A program made the translations under genes and the position numbers. 64,000 nucleotides of DNA from Prevotella pectinovora (GTDB taxonomy: Bacteria; Bacteroidota; Bacteroidia; Bacteroidales; Bacteroidaceae), in NCBI RefSeq assembly GCF_000834015.1, contig NZ_JXQI01000068.1:1-64000 (forward strand), read 5' to 3'. Position 1 is the stretch's first letter. Each line of letters begins with the position of its first letter. The notes below the pieces were generated by a model. The model was not told where the DNA came from and did not search any database. It worked only from the letters and a program-made list of their open reading frames with translations. This document shows positions 44,101 to 51,262 of the stretch, piece by piece.

Positions 44101-44492
44101 GGAAATTCAATAGTCGCTACGAACTCCTGCAAGTGAAGAACTCTCTGGGTATACGTGTCATCGACCATGACCGTGCCGATGATATCCGCGACACAACGTC
44201 CCTCTCTGGAGGTGAGACTTTCATCGTATCTCTCGGGTTAGCTTTGGGACTCTCTGCACTATCTTCTCGCAACATTTCTTTCGAAAACCTTTTCATCGAC
44301 GAGGGTTTCGGCACACTCGACCCCGACACACTTGCCACTGTCATAGACTCACTTGCAATGCTACAGACATCGCAGGGTAAGAAGGTCGGTGTTATCAGCC
44401 ACACTGATACAATGTCGGAACGCATCACGACTCAGATTCGTATCATCAAGAATGGCAACTCAGGTAGTAGCCATATCGAGATATATCCATAA
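41100..44492 (+). CDS. sbcC: Nuclease SbcCD subunit C (Rad50-like ATPase)
   Basis: A 1130-residue SMC-like ATPase. Walker A GPTGSGKST is at ~39, long coiled coils run through ~180-560 and ~590-1000, and the zinc hook is CPLCGSKQHP at ~570. The ABC signature SLSGGETFIVSLGLALG is at ~1034 and Walker B LFIDEGFGTLDPDT at ~1064. It forms the Mre11-Rad50-like complex with SbcD. Presence within the ATACGTAT-headed operon, behind NADAR and AddAB-like genes, ties DNA-end processing to the island. Confidence 0.9.
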   Translation: MKFIKLEILNLASLDRAGGEVINFEEGVLGESTIFSIVGPTGSGKSTLLDAICLALYNRAPRYPRKKKDKDKMEILGTPDEGEKNRLSPKDCRNILTRGKKEGYSKLTFLANNGNVYRAEWYVKFKTKNYDDAILSLYKLTSKKGQTVEEEADWNELPTIIGLGYDQFLRTVLIAQGSFANFLTASEDDRYQLLEKLIGNEEIYTKIATRISKEKDEATRAFDEINANFAAVDKDIIKDQNELDALTTRIAILDEEDRNVKTELGKIAESLGWYVIEKNFEKNIPLYEGKLSDARNKLNEIKADTERLTLHDLTIEAVKLYDNAEKKQKEIEGNEAELVSLNKKVTQKKEEIEKENSNLVKLKEEANKANQILEQQKPHINKARTIKGELESANKTVEEKQTAKINAEGAFSKAKQAVNDNATAIRKGEAMLQDAKGALEKLKLDLQKKADELNEAAEKWKKAFEIEQKKIEGKDSDTLQKEKDVAEKKKTDLNEAIRIRKVIETDTEIICNLEKKNKELEERNKGIEDDLKKFNTEPLSKELETLRNTYTLMTCENWREHRATLHDGEACPLCGSKQHPYESGEVFEPVANELKELISSKENILKKQNDGKLCLSNEKSQNAGVLKANKTTIANTKEALRNLEDEWTAIYAQHTDWPLESDNLEKLKPSIEQNATNAGNALKEYNKVDMEVNRLRKEKEKAENDVRKFKAESEQQIKDAEKKQTNCSTALHIEKGKTTNLKEQQSEKEKNLSDATNALSKANVELEAKKQAIKKEIGDNDPDALEQSLTTAKNKADQVVTDKTKAISNINADMKELNGKIESINNTKADNISKRDTSVNALTEWLTSYNADESHQQKLSVEDIALLAKAKDNWEYIRTCQKKWADALTTAETTLQNEKKAHTDHQQNKPLSTKEELVTRKTELESRSNTELVEAKACMQRHEEAKQQMGTMFEKKQEVETFMKEWKEISDSIGSDGKTLRKVAQCYTLHFLIAHANVEIRKFNSRYELLQVKNSLGIRVIDHDRADDIRDTTSLSGGETFIVSLGLALGLSALSSRNISFENLFIDEGFGTLDPDTLATVIDSLAMLQTSQGKKVGVISHTDTMSERITTQIRIIKNGNSGSSHIEIYP

Positions 44493-44503
44493 AACATTGG
44501 ATT

Positions 44504-44884
44504 ATGTACAGTTTAGAAGATGTCAACAAATGTCGGGATGTTATAATACGCATCCTCAGAGGTACGCAAAGAGAAGGAATAGAAAACGTTCTTGCCTACA
44601 TGGACGAGAACGGATTCTATTCCGCTGCTGCTTCATGTAAGTTTCATAACAACTTCTATGGCGGGCTTGCAAAACACTCTCTGGAGGTCTTTTGGGAAGC
44701 GGACGAGTTATGGCTCAAGTTAGAAAATAATGACGAGAAAATCATCCAAGAAAGCATAAAGATTACAGTCTTTCTTCATGACATCTGTAAGATAGATGCA
44801 TATCCGTGTGAATTGGGCCATAATCCGTATTTTACCATAAAGTCAATATCAAATACCATGGGAAGAAGTCGATTGACATTCTGA
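44504..44884 (+). CDS. HD-domain phosphohydrolase, 5' part (frameshifted)
   Basis: About 100 residues of an HD-domain protein: FHNNFYGGLAKHSLEV (first His), VFLHDICKIDAY (HD motif). The frame then runs into a non-homologous tail (…NTMGRSRLTF). Adding one T to TTTT at 44830-44833 joins it to YHKVNIKYHGKKSIDILTSLG in the next frame, the expected third segment (HGxKS) of this family. It is 11 bp downstream of SbcC. The likely substrate class is nucleotides. Confidence 0.65.
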   Translation: MYSLEDVNKCRDVIIRILRGTQREGIENVLAYMDENGFYSAAASCKFHNNFYGGLAKHSLEVFWEADELWLKLENNDEKIIQESIKITVFLHDICKIDAYPCELGHNPYFTIKSISNTMGRSRLTF

Positions 44885-45129
44885 CATCTCTCGGATTGAA
44901 ACTTAACGAGTGCGAAAGAGAAGCAATCCGATGGCACATGGGAAGATTCACAGATGCATGCAATCTGAATGAGAATGAAGCCACGTTCCACTATGTCAAA
45001 ATTGCCATTGACAACCCATTGGCAGGTATAATCATGGCAGCAGACTCAAATGCATCTGCCCAGGCACTGGGAAAAAAGAGAAGGTATGACACTTACGACG
45101 ACTTTGTTCGCAATATACAAAATGAATAA
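44885..45129 (+). pseudogene. HD-domain phosphohydrolase, 3' part
   Basis: This continues the preceding gene in the +1-base frame, which is already open from about 44824. It contains LNECEREAIRWHMGRFTD, with the final His of the metal site, and a C-terminal YDTYDDFVRNIQ. A start at 44896 would make a 77-residue stub without the HD motif, so it is read as the second half of one broken gene. Confidence 0.6.
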
Positions 45130-45143
45130 AACAGATTAAGGAT

Positions 45144-45506
45144 ATGAACAACTTTTAAATAGCATTTTTTACTCTAATGTTATTGCTCGTAACTATAGCA
45201 GCAAATGCTGAGACGCGATACCGTGCATACTGCGAAATGATATATAGTGCAATTACGCAACAAACCATTATCATTATCGAAGGCGAATCACGCAACATCA
45301 AAGATAAGAATGGACTACCATTGAAATTTAAGACAATGGAGATGGCTCTAAACTACCTTAGTAAGAAAGGCTGGCACGTAGAACCTGTGGAATTGCCGTC
45401 TGCTGCAGCAAACAAAGCACAAAGCGGCAGCAAGTCAACAACAACAATCTTACTCCTGAGCCGCGATAATTCCAGCGAAGAAGAAATCAAGAACATGTTC
45501 AAGTAA
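45144..45506 (+). pseudogene. Small secreted protein with a stop codon in its signal peptide
   Basis: ATG 45144, preceded by AAGGA, opens MNNF, then TAA at 45156-45158, then IAFFTLMLLLVTIAANAETR in the same frame. Together this is an ideal signal peptide with one nonsense codon. An ATG at 45177 would give 109 residues with a shortened hydrophobic segment. The mature part (YRAYCEMIYSAITQQTIIII… KKGWHVEPVEL) resembles small Bacteroidales exported proteins of unknown function. Confidence 0.55.
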
Positions 45507-45510
45507 AGCC

Positions 45511-47199
45511 ATGACTTCTATGAAGACAGATCTCATAGACAACCGTCAGATACGCATATTCATATCGTCCACGTTCCGCGATATGCAAGACGAACGCAAC
45601 CAATTGATGAGGTTCACGTTTCCTAAGCTGCGCGACCTTGCCGCAAAGCGTGACGTTACCCTGACAGAGGTCGACCTACGTTGGGGCATCACCGATGAAG
45701 ATTCAAAATCCGGAAAAGTTGTAGATATCTGTTTGCGTGAGATTGAAAACTCAATCCCATTCTTTATTGGTATCATAGGTAATCGCTATAGATGGGTGCC
45801 TAAGAAGAAAGACCTTGACGATAATGTGACCGATCATTTCCCTTCAGTCAACGGTTATCTTGCCAATAACCTCGTTACTGAAATGGAAATGCAATTCGGA
45901 GTTCTAGAGCGTGAAGAGGACATGCACGCATGCTTCTACATTAAAGACTTCGAAGACAATCAGACTCAAGGATTAGAGAAAGAGCCTCAAGATTCTCTAC
46001 AGAAGCTCGAACAACTCAAGCAAGCCGTAAAGGAGAGCAGATACCCGTCGGCTACATATAGTTCAATTGAGGACTTATCACGGCAAGTAGAAGAGGCTTT
46101 CATCAGATTGCTAGACCAATTATTTCCTAAAGGTAATCTTAGCGAGTTTGAAAAAGAGCAAATTGGTCAGCGTTCCTTCCTAAATCAGTTATGCCAGAAC
46201 TACATCTGCGATGAAATGAACTTCCAGATACTAGACGAATGGTCTGACGATTGGAATGCCTCGCAAATGGTTGTTTCCGGCGCAAGCGGATTAGGCAAAT
46301 CCGCACTCATAGCAAACTGGCTTAAGAAGACTTTGGCAAACGAAAAACATGAATACAACATCGTTTACCACTTTGTTGGCAATGGAGGCAGCAAAAGTTC
46401 CTGCGAAAACATTGCAAAATATTTATGCGAAGGTATTAGGATCTGTTATAACTGGCATGCAAGTGAAAACAAAAATGATATTCAAGAATTAAAGGCGCTA
46501 TTCGAAAGGATTGGTGATGATTCAAGTAAACCTCTTCTGATTGTATTAGATGGTATCAACCAAATCATAGATGCCGATAATGCAAAACTTCTAAACTGGC
46601 TCCCAACCCCATCAAATAATATCAAGTTACTCTTCTCAACATTAGAAGAAGACTTGACATACACTGTCTTTAAGAACCGTAACTACCAGATTCACACATT
46701 ACAAGCACTTAGCATTGGCCAAAGGGAGAAACTTGTCGTATCTTACCTTCACGATGTATATGCTAAGTCCCTTACCCCAGAAAGGGTTTCTCGTATTGTA
46801 AATGACACGCAATGTGCTAACACGTTAGTCTTACGTACCCTCTTGGACGAACTGGTAACATTCGGCATTCACGAAAAGTTGGACGAGAAAATAGATTTCT
46901 ACCTGTCTCATGATTCTGTAGAGGATTTCTACCAATCATTCTTAATGTCATATGAAGAAGACTTTGGTAAGGAGTTTGTTACAGATTTACTTAGTATCAT
47001 AGCCCTTAGCAAAAACGGACTTACTGAGACAGAAATACTTGGTATATTAAACTATGGCGTTAGCAACGAAGAAGTAAAGGTAACGCCATTGCTTTGGTCA
47101 CGTTTCTATTGTTCGTTCCTTCGGAATTTTGTTTCACGCAATGGAGTCATTTCATATTCACACCAGTATATCAACAACGCTGTTACGTTCAGATATTAA
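45511..47199 (+). CDS. DUF4062-STAND NTPase-TPR protein, 5' part up to an in-frame TAA
   Basis: Residues ~10-170 are a DUF4062 domain: IRIFISSTFRDMQDERN, EVDLRWGIT, CLREIENSIPFFIGIIG. A STAND/NACHT-type NTPase follows, with Walker A VSGASGLGKSALIANW (~256) and Walker B LLIVLDGINQI (~340), then a helical arm. TAA at 47197-47199 interrupts the frame, but the same frame runs on to 48651 with TPR repeats. The full protein would have about 1046 residues. The arrangement matches bacterial STAND sensors with a TIR-like effector domain and TPR sensor. It starts at 45511, or at the ATG at 45520. Confidence 0.75.
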   Translation: MTSMKTDLIDNRQIRIFISSTFRDMQDERNQLMRFTFPKLRDLAAKRDVTLTEVDLRWGITDEDSKSGKVVDICLREIENSIPFFIGIIGNRYRWVPKKKDLDDNVTDHFPSVNGYLANNLVTEMEMQFGVLEREEDMHACFYIKDFEDNQTQGLEKEPQDSLQKLEQLKQAVKESRYPSATYSSIEDLSRQVEEAFIRLLDQLFPKGNLSEFEKEQIGQRSFLNQLCQNYICDEMNFQILDEWSDDWNASQMVVSGASGLGKSALIANWLKKTLANEKHEYNIVYHFVGNGGSKSSCENIAKYLCEGIRICYNWHASENKNDIQELKALFERIGDDSSKPLLIVLDGINQIIDADNAKLLNWLPTPSNNIKLLFSTLEEDLTYTVFKNRNYQIHTLQALSIGQREKLVVSYLHDVYAKSLTPERVSRIVNDTQCANTLVLRTLLDELVTFGIHEKLDEKIDFYLSHDSVEDFYQSFLMSYEEDFGKEFVTDLLSIIALSKNGLTETEILGILNYGVSNEEVKVTPLLWSRFYCSFLRNFVSRNGVISYSHQYINNAVTFRY

Positions 47200-48651
47200 A
47201 AAAAAGACAATGAAAGTCGTCTTAGACGGCAAATCGTCGATTATTGTTATAATGCAAAATCTAGCAGAATATATTCTGAAGCAGCCCATCAATTATACAA
47301 ACTTGAGAAATGGCAGGAATTATACAAGGCAATATGCTATCTGAACGTCTTCTACGAACTGTATAACAGTGACAAGACAGCTCTGACTAACTACTGGGTA
47401 GGGTTGCTTATAGCAGACAAGGAAAAGTTCACGCCTATCATATACATAAGCGAGTCCACCAAAGTTGTTCCTAAACGTTTTTTAGCAACACTATTAAACG
47501 AACTTCTCATTTTCATTTCAAGGGATCTAAACTCCCCATTGATTGCACTGGAATGTACAACCACAGTTCTAGAAAAAATATCAACTGTCTATGGAACAAA
47601 AACAAAGGAGATGGCTGATGTCTACAATTCTCTAGGCGGCATTCTTTACGATTTGAAGCGTTATAAAGAAGCATTAGGGTACCTTGAAAAGTCCTTTGAC
47701 ATTAAAAAAGAATTGGGGCTCACGCAAACAGAATCAGCTGCTCTGTCATATAATAATATGGGCTATGCATATCGTAAGATTGGCGACAAGAAAAAGGCAT
47801 TTGAGTTATATCGAAAAGCTGCAGAACTTCGTAAAAGTCTCTTTGGCGAGAACTCACTTCCATATGCAGATTCTTGTTTTGCTATAGGATCATTATTCAT
47901 GGACAGCAGTAAGAATGATTCGGCAGAAAAACTGCTGAGAAAGTCGTTAAAGTTATACATTACACATCGAGGTGAAGTATCAAACAGAACCGCTGATTGC
48001 TATGGTAACCTTGGCATATTGTATAGTTCCATACAAGATTACAAGTCAGCCATTGAATTTCACACGAAAGCTCTAACAATCAGGAAGAAAATGTATGGCG
48101 AATTGCATCTAGATGTTGCAGGCGGCTATAGGAATATCGGTAACACATACAGTCGCAGTGGAGATTACTCAAAAGCGCTTGAAATGCTTTTTAAAGCAGT
48201 AGAAATACAAATCGCCATTCAAGGTGAGAATGCTATAAGCCTAATCAGTACATATAATAATCTAGGAGCCACATATGATTCAATGCAGGATTATCTCAAT
48301 GCTATAGACTACTACCAGAAAGCGCTTGTCATTTGCGAGGCCAACTTTGGCGAAAATAGCTATACAACAGCAGAATGTTTGAATAATCTTGCTGTTACAT
48401 ACCTATCGATGAATGACAATCAAAAAGCTCTCGACTGTTTGCAAAAGGTTTTATCATGTTGGCAAAAACAATATCATCCCACTCATAAGAGAATAGGGTT
48501 ATGTTGTATTAATATAGGTTGTGCATTGTATAAGTTGGGGCGAAAAGCCGAATCTCATGATTCATTTCAGAAAGCATACGATATTCTAAAGAGTCTTGGT
48601 GAAGATGATGAAAACGTCTTACTATGTAGGAAGTATTTAGGTTATTTTTGA
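47200..48651 (+). pseudogene. TPR sensor half of the STAND protein, after the in-frame TAA
   Basis: Same frame as the preceding part and open throughout. It continues KKDNESRLRRQIVDYCYNAK (STAND arm) and then about nine TPR units of 42 residues from ~47600 (YNSLGG, YNNMGYAYRKIGD, YGNLGILYSSIQD, YRNIGNTYSRSGD, YNNLGATYDSMQD, LNNLAVTYLSMND). An ATG at 47404 could start a fragment of 415 residues made only of TPRs. CAA-to-TAA would account for the stop. Confidence 0.7.
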
Positions 48652-48652
48652 T

Positions 48653-48814
48653 TTAGTATGCTGGGATTTCCTTAAATGACTTTACAAACTCCAGAAGAAT
48701 GACAGGGTTAATCGCCTTGCCATCCTTTTTCGTTGTCAGATGTAGATGGTAAGACGAATGGGACTTTATACAATAGAAGATATGATTGCAGTTGCCGGTT
48801 GAATTCGCGTCCTG
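48653..48814 (-). pseudogene. Gene remnant on the minus strand
   Basis: A 53-codon open stretch without a start (…CNHIFYCIKSHSSYHLHLTTKKDGKAI… KEIPAY, stop at 48655-48653) looks like the C-terminal end of a protein. Its codon use is coding-like, but stops upstream in all minus-strand frames isolate it. It ends 1 bp from the STAND gene's stop. Confidence 0.35.
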
Positions 48815-48900
48815 TTATAAAATGTTAAAAACGTTAAATCTTCATCTTTTCTAATCTCTTCAGAAGCTTCGCCGTCTCTTTTCTACCGTTTAACACGTAA

Positions 48901-49401
48901 GTGACTGATATAAATGCATTTGCAAATACAATTCTTGAACTTATACATACCAAATCATACGAGACCATTGCTCATGTCATACCACAAAAGGGTGCGTATG
49001 TAGAGGTGGGCAATCGTGTACTTATTGGATTGGTGAAAGAAGACAACAGGCTGTTTCAAGCATTTATGGACGGAACTGCAACCTTGTATTATTCAGGAAA
49101 ACAGTTTCCAACAACCATCGCCTTGCAAGATCTTCACTTCTTCATGCCATACATCAAAGGAAAAGGAATACGTGATGTGTATGAGATTGTCAAGGTGCGG
49201 ACTATCACGGGCAAAGAGGCAAAACAAACGGATGAAGATGATGTCGACAGCAAGGCTCTCCGCCTGGCTTTTGAACTTCGGTATGTTCGCAAGCAATATG
49301 CAGAATTCCAACCAATAGACACAACAAAGATGATAGTCCACACGTTTGTTGATACGACTTTCGATAAGTTGGAAGAATGTGTGATAATAGATAAATTGTA
49401 A
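48901..49401 (+). CDS. Unknown 166-residue protein, possibly 5'-truncated
   Basis: It opens with GTG directly after an in-frame TAA, with no clear ribosome-binding site, so the original N-terminus may be lost. It contains VIPQKGAYVEVGNRVLIGLV, LYYSGKQFPTTIALQDLHFFMPYIKGKGIRD and SKALRLAFELRYVRKQY. I do not recognise the family, although such proteins seem common in Bacteroidales mobile DNA. It lies among remnants at the island's right edge. Confidence 0.5.
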   Translation: MTDINAFANTILELIHTKSYETIAHVIPQKGAYVEVGNRVLIGLVKEDNRLFQAFMDGTATLYYSGKQFPTTIALQDLHFFMPYIKGKGIRDVYEIVKVRTITGKEAKQTDEDDVDSKALRLAFELRYVRKQYAEFQPIDTTKMIVHTFVDTTFDKLEECVIIDKL

Positions 49402-49413
49402 AAAACTATATAA

Positions 49414-49719
49414 GAGAATGAAAAGCATCGGATAAAGCTTGAGTTTCAGGAGCAACCCGAACTTATGCAGGTAAAATTGACTCTCCATATTCAAAACGAG
49501 CCTACAAATGAGCCTGTAAATGAGCCTGTAAATGAACGGCAACAAACTATACTATCTATCATGAAGCAAAGTCCATCAATAATAAGAGAAGATTTGGCAA
49601 ACAAACTGGGTATTTCGCTTGCAACGTTAAAAAGAGAACTTACTTCGTTAAGAAAGGAAGGTTACATTACACGTAACGGAAGTGATAAAAATGGGCAATG
49701 GATTGTTGTTTCAAAATAG
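49414..49719 (+). pseudogene. C-terminal winged-helix remnant of an AlbA_2/RecG-like protein
   Basis: The frame is open from 49414 (ENEKHRIKLEFQEQPELM), before the ATG at 49465. It continues through a short NEPVNEPVNE repeat into a winged helix (ILSIMKQSPSIIREDLANKL, ISLATLKRELTSLRKEGYI). This tail is typical of AlbA_2 (Schlafen-like) ATP-binding transcriptional regulators, whose ~300-residue catalytic part is missing here. Confidence 0.55.
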
Positions 49720-49836
49720 TTGTATGTACGTGAAAAAATCTGCCATATCTTCCAGTTTCGACATAACTCGTTGTATATAAGCAAAATAAAGGCTGGCAGA
49801 TAACTCGATAATCGGGTTATCTACCAGCCTATCCCC

Positions 49837-49878
49837 CAGCCTTAACAAGCCATCTGCCAGCCTTAACAAGCCATCTGC
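49837..49878. repeat. Tandem 21-bp repeat, two copies
   Basis: CAGCCTTAACAAGCCATCTGC occurs at 49837-49857 and is repeated exactly at 49858-49878. A partial third copy (CAGCCT) follows. The unit length is a multiple of three, so the repeat could encode heptapeptides if it were ever translated (minus strand: LADGLLR). Confidence 0.85.
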
Positions 49879-49893
49879 CAGCCTGTCAATGCG

Positions 49894-50003
49894 ATTAACG
49901 CAGAGTGGAAACAAGATTACCGCGTAGCGAAAATATCATTACCGCGTAGCGAGAATAACATTACCGCATTGCGGAAACAGAAGTACCACGCTGCGGTAAT
50001 GTG
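49894..50003. repeat. Five degenerate 22-bp tandem repeats
   Basis: Units begin at 49894, 49916, 49938, 49960 and 49982. The second to fourth share ATTACCGC; the first reads ATTAACGC and the fifth AGTACCAC. All have a G-rich segment in the second half. The units are directly adjacent without spacers, so this is not a CRISPR array. It may be a remnant of a fold-forming or protein-binding repeat. Confidence 0.7.
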
Positions 50004-50092
50004 CTTGGGGCTGAAGAAATCTCCCCTTTCTCTTAAAGAAGTTCTTCCTTTTTCTGAAGAAATATCCCCTTTTTCTTTTTACTAAATACGCA

Positions 50093-51241
50093 TCACTCGG
50101 GCAGTGCTGTTACAATCACTACGCGATTAAGATCGTTATCTTCGTATGGCTGCGCATTGCTGCCGATGCCTTGCGCCTCGATGCGCGACGGAGCGATGCC
50201 GTAACGCTCTATGAGGATATTACGCACGCTGTCGGTGCGGCGTATGGAAAGCATCAAGTTGGTGCGCGCCTTGCCTGTGGCTTTGTCGGCATAGCCGTCG
50301 AGACGGATGCGGGCAGAAGGGTTCTGCTTGAGATATTCGACGATGTTCTCAAACACTATGTCCTGCTTCTTCTCTGGCTTGGCGGAAGCGCAAGCGAAGC
50401 TGACCGAGGCGAGACGGAACGCTTTCTGTTTCTTCGCAACCGGCTTCTCCACTATGCGGTCCTTAAAGACGGGACGCTCCACTATCCGCTCCTTCACGTA
50501 CACCGTGTCGACCACGGCTTCACGACGGAGCTTATGGCAGCGCTGCTTCTTGGCGCAAGGCTTTGAGGCGTTGAAGCGATAGGTCAGTCCGAGCGTTGCA
50601 CCGAGCGTCGGCTCGTACTTGCGACCAGTGATGCGACCGTCGAAATGGTCGGGCATGAGAGCCGAAGCTATCTCAAGGTTTACATCCATGCACTTCAGCA
50701 CGCTGTACTTGGCGGCTATAGAGAAGTTGGCTGTGAGCGAGTTGGCGTCCGCCGTGCCGCGATAGGCGAAGGTGCGGGCGTAGCCCAATCCTACAGCCGG
50801 AAGCACATCGAAGCGGCCCTCGCTGCGGAAGAGCAGACGCGAGAGGCTCACCATGAAGTCGGCATGAGCGTTGACGTAACGCAGATAATGGCGATAGGTG
50901 CCGTCGGGGCGGACCGTCACATTGTCGATAACGGGGTCGTGAGGGCCGTATATAGAGCCGTCGGTCTGCGGGTCGCGCAGATAGAGTCCTTCGGATGTGG
51001 ACATGCCGTTGAGCGCATAGCCGCCAATCTGCAGGCGCAGGGCGTAAGCCGGAGTGATCCACTTGCCGACGCCGACGTGGTATGAAGGAGTGAGACGCTT
51101 GCCGAAGTGCAGCTTGCCGGCATCGCTCGAGAAGATAGTCTGCACGCCCCCGCCCGCCTCAACGAACCATCCGTTCTGCGCAGATGCCGGGAGCAGCGAC
51201 ATGCACCCCAGCACCATGCTTATTATAGTTTTCTTATTCAT
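50093..51241 (-). CDS. OmpA-family outer-membrane protein
   Basis: A 382-residue protein with signal peptide (MNKKTIISMVLGCMSLLPASAQ), an N-terminal eight-strand-like beta-barrel region (~23-220) and a C-terminal OmpA-like peptidoglycan-binding domain (~285-382). The latter includes FENIVEYLKQNPSARIRLDG, YADKATGKARTN, LSIRRTDSVRNILIERYG and IEAQGIGSN. It is the last gene of a three-gene operon with the lipoprotein and the giant surface protein, with 21-bp gaps. It likely anchors the assembly to the cell wall. Confidence 0.85.
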   Translation of the reverse strand: MNKKTIISMVLGCMSLLPASAQNGWFVEAGGGVQTIFSSDAGKLHFGKRLTPSYHVGVGKWITPAYALRLQIGGYALNGMSTSEGLYLRDPQTDGSIYGPHDPVIDNVTVRPDGTYRHYLRYVNAHADFMVSLSRLLFRSEGRFDVLPAVGLGYARTFAYRGTADANSLTANFSIAAKYSVLKCMDVNLEIASALMPDHFDGRITGRKYEPTLGATLGLTYRFNASKPCAKKQRCHKLRREAVVDTVYVKERIVERPVFKDRIVEKPVAKKQKAFRLASVSFACASAKPEKKQDIVFENIVEYLKQNPSARIRLDGYADKATGKARTNLMLSIRRTDSVRNILIERYGIAPSRIEAQGIGSNAQPYEDNDLNRVVIVTALPE

Positions 51242-51262
51242 ATATACAGATAGGTTTTAAGC

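Larger units (their letters stand above)
49720..50092. other. Gene-free stretch at the island's right boundary
   Basis: No convincing gene lies here. It holds a 21-bp tandem duplication (49837-49878), five degenerate 22-bp tandem units (49894-50003) and two imperfect copies of a 24-bp CTGAAGAAAT(C/A)TCCCCTTT segment (50011-50034 and 50054-50077). A 67-codon minus-strand frame (49711-49914) crosses the first repeat and is not convincing. Confidence 0.6.

Noticed and set aside
44145-44160. TATACGTG in SbcC as an operator
   Set aside because: It is inside coding sequence, deviates from the palindrome and has no promoter behind it.
49711-49914. 67-residue minus-strand protein (LADGLLR repeats)
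   Set aside because: It rests on the 21-bp tandem repeat, has no ribosome-binding site and overlaps the remnant HTH gene. It cannot be excluded but is not supported.
49894-50003. CRISPR array
   Set aside because: The 22-bp units are directly adjacent and degenerate, with no unique spacers and no cas genes.
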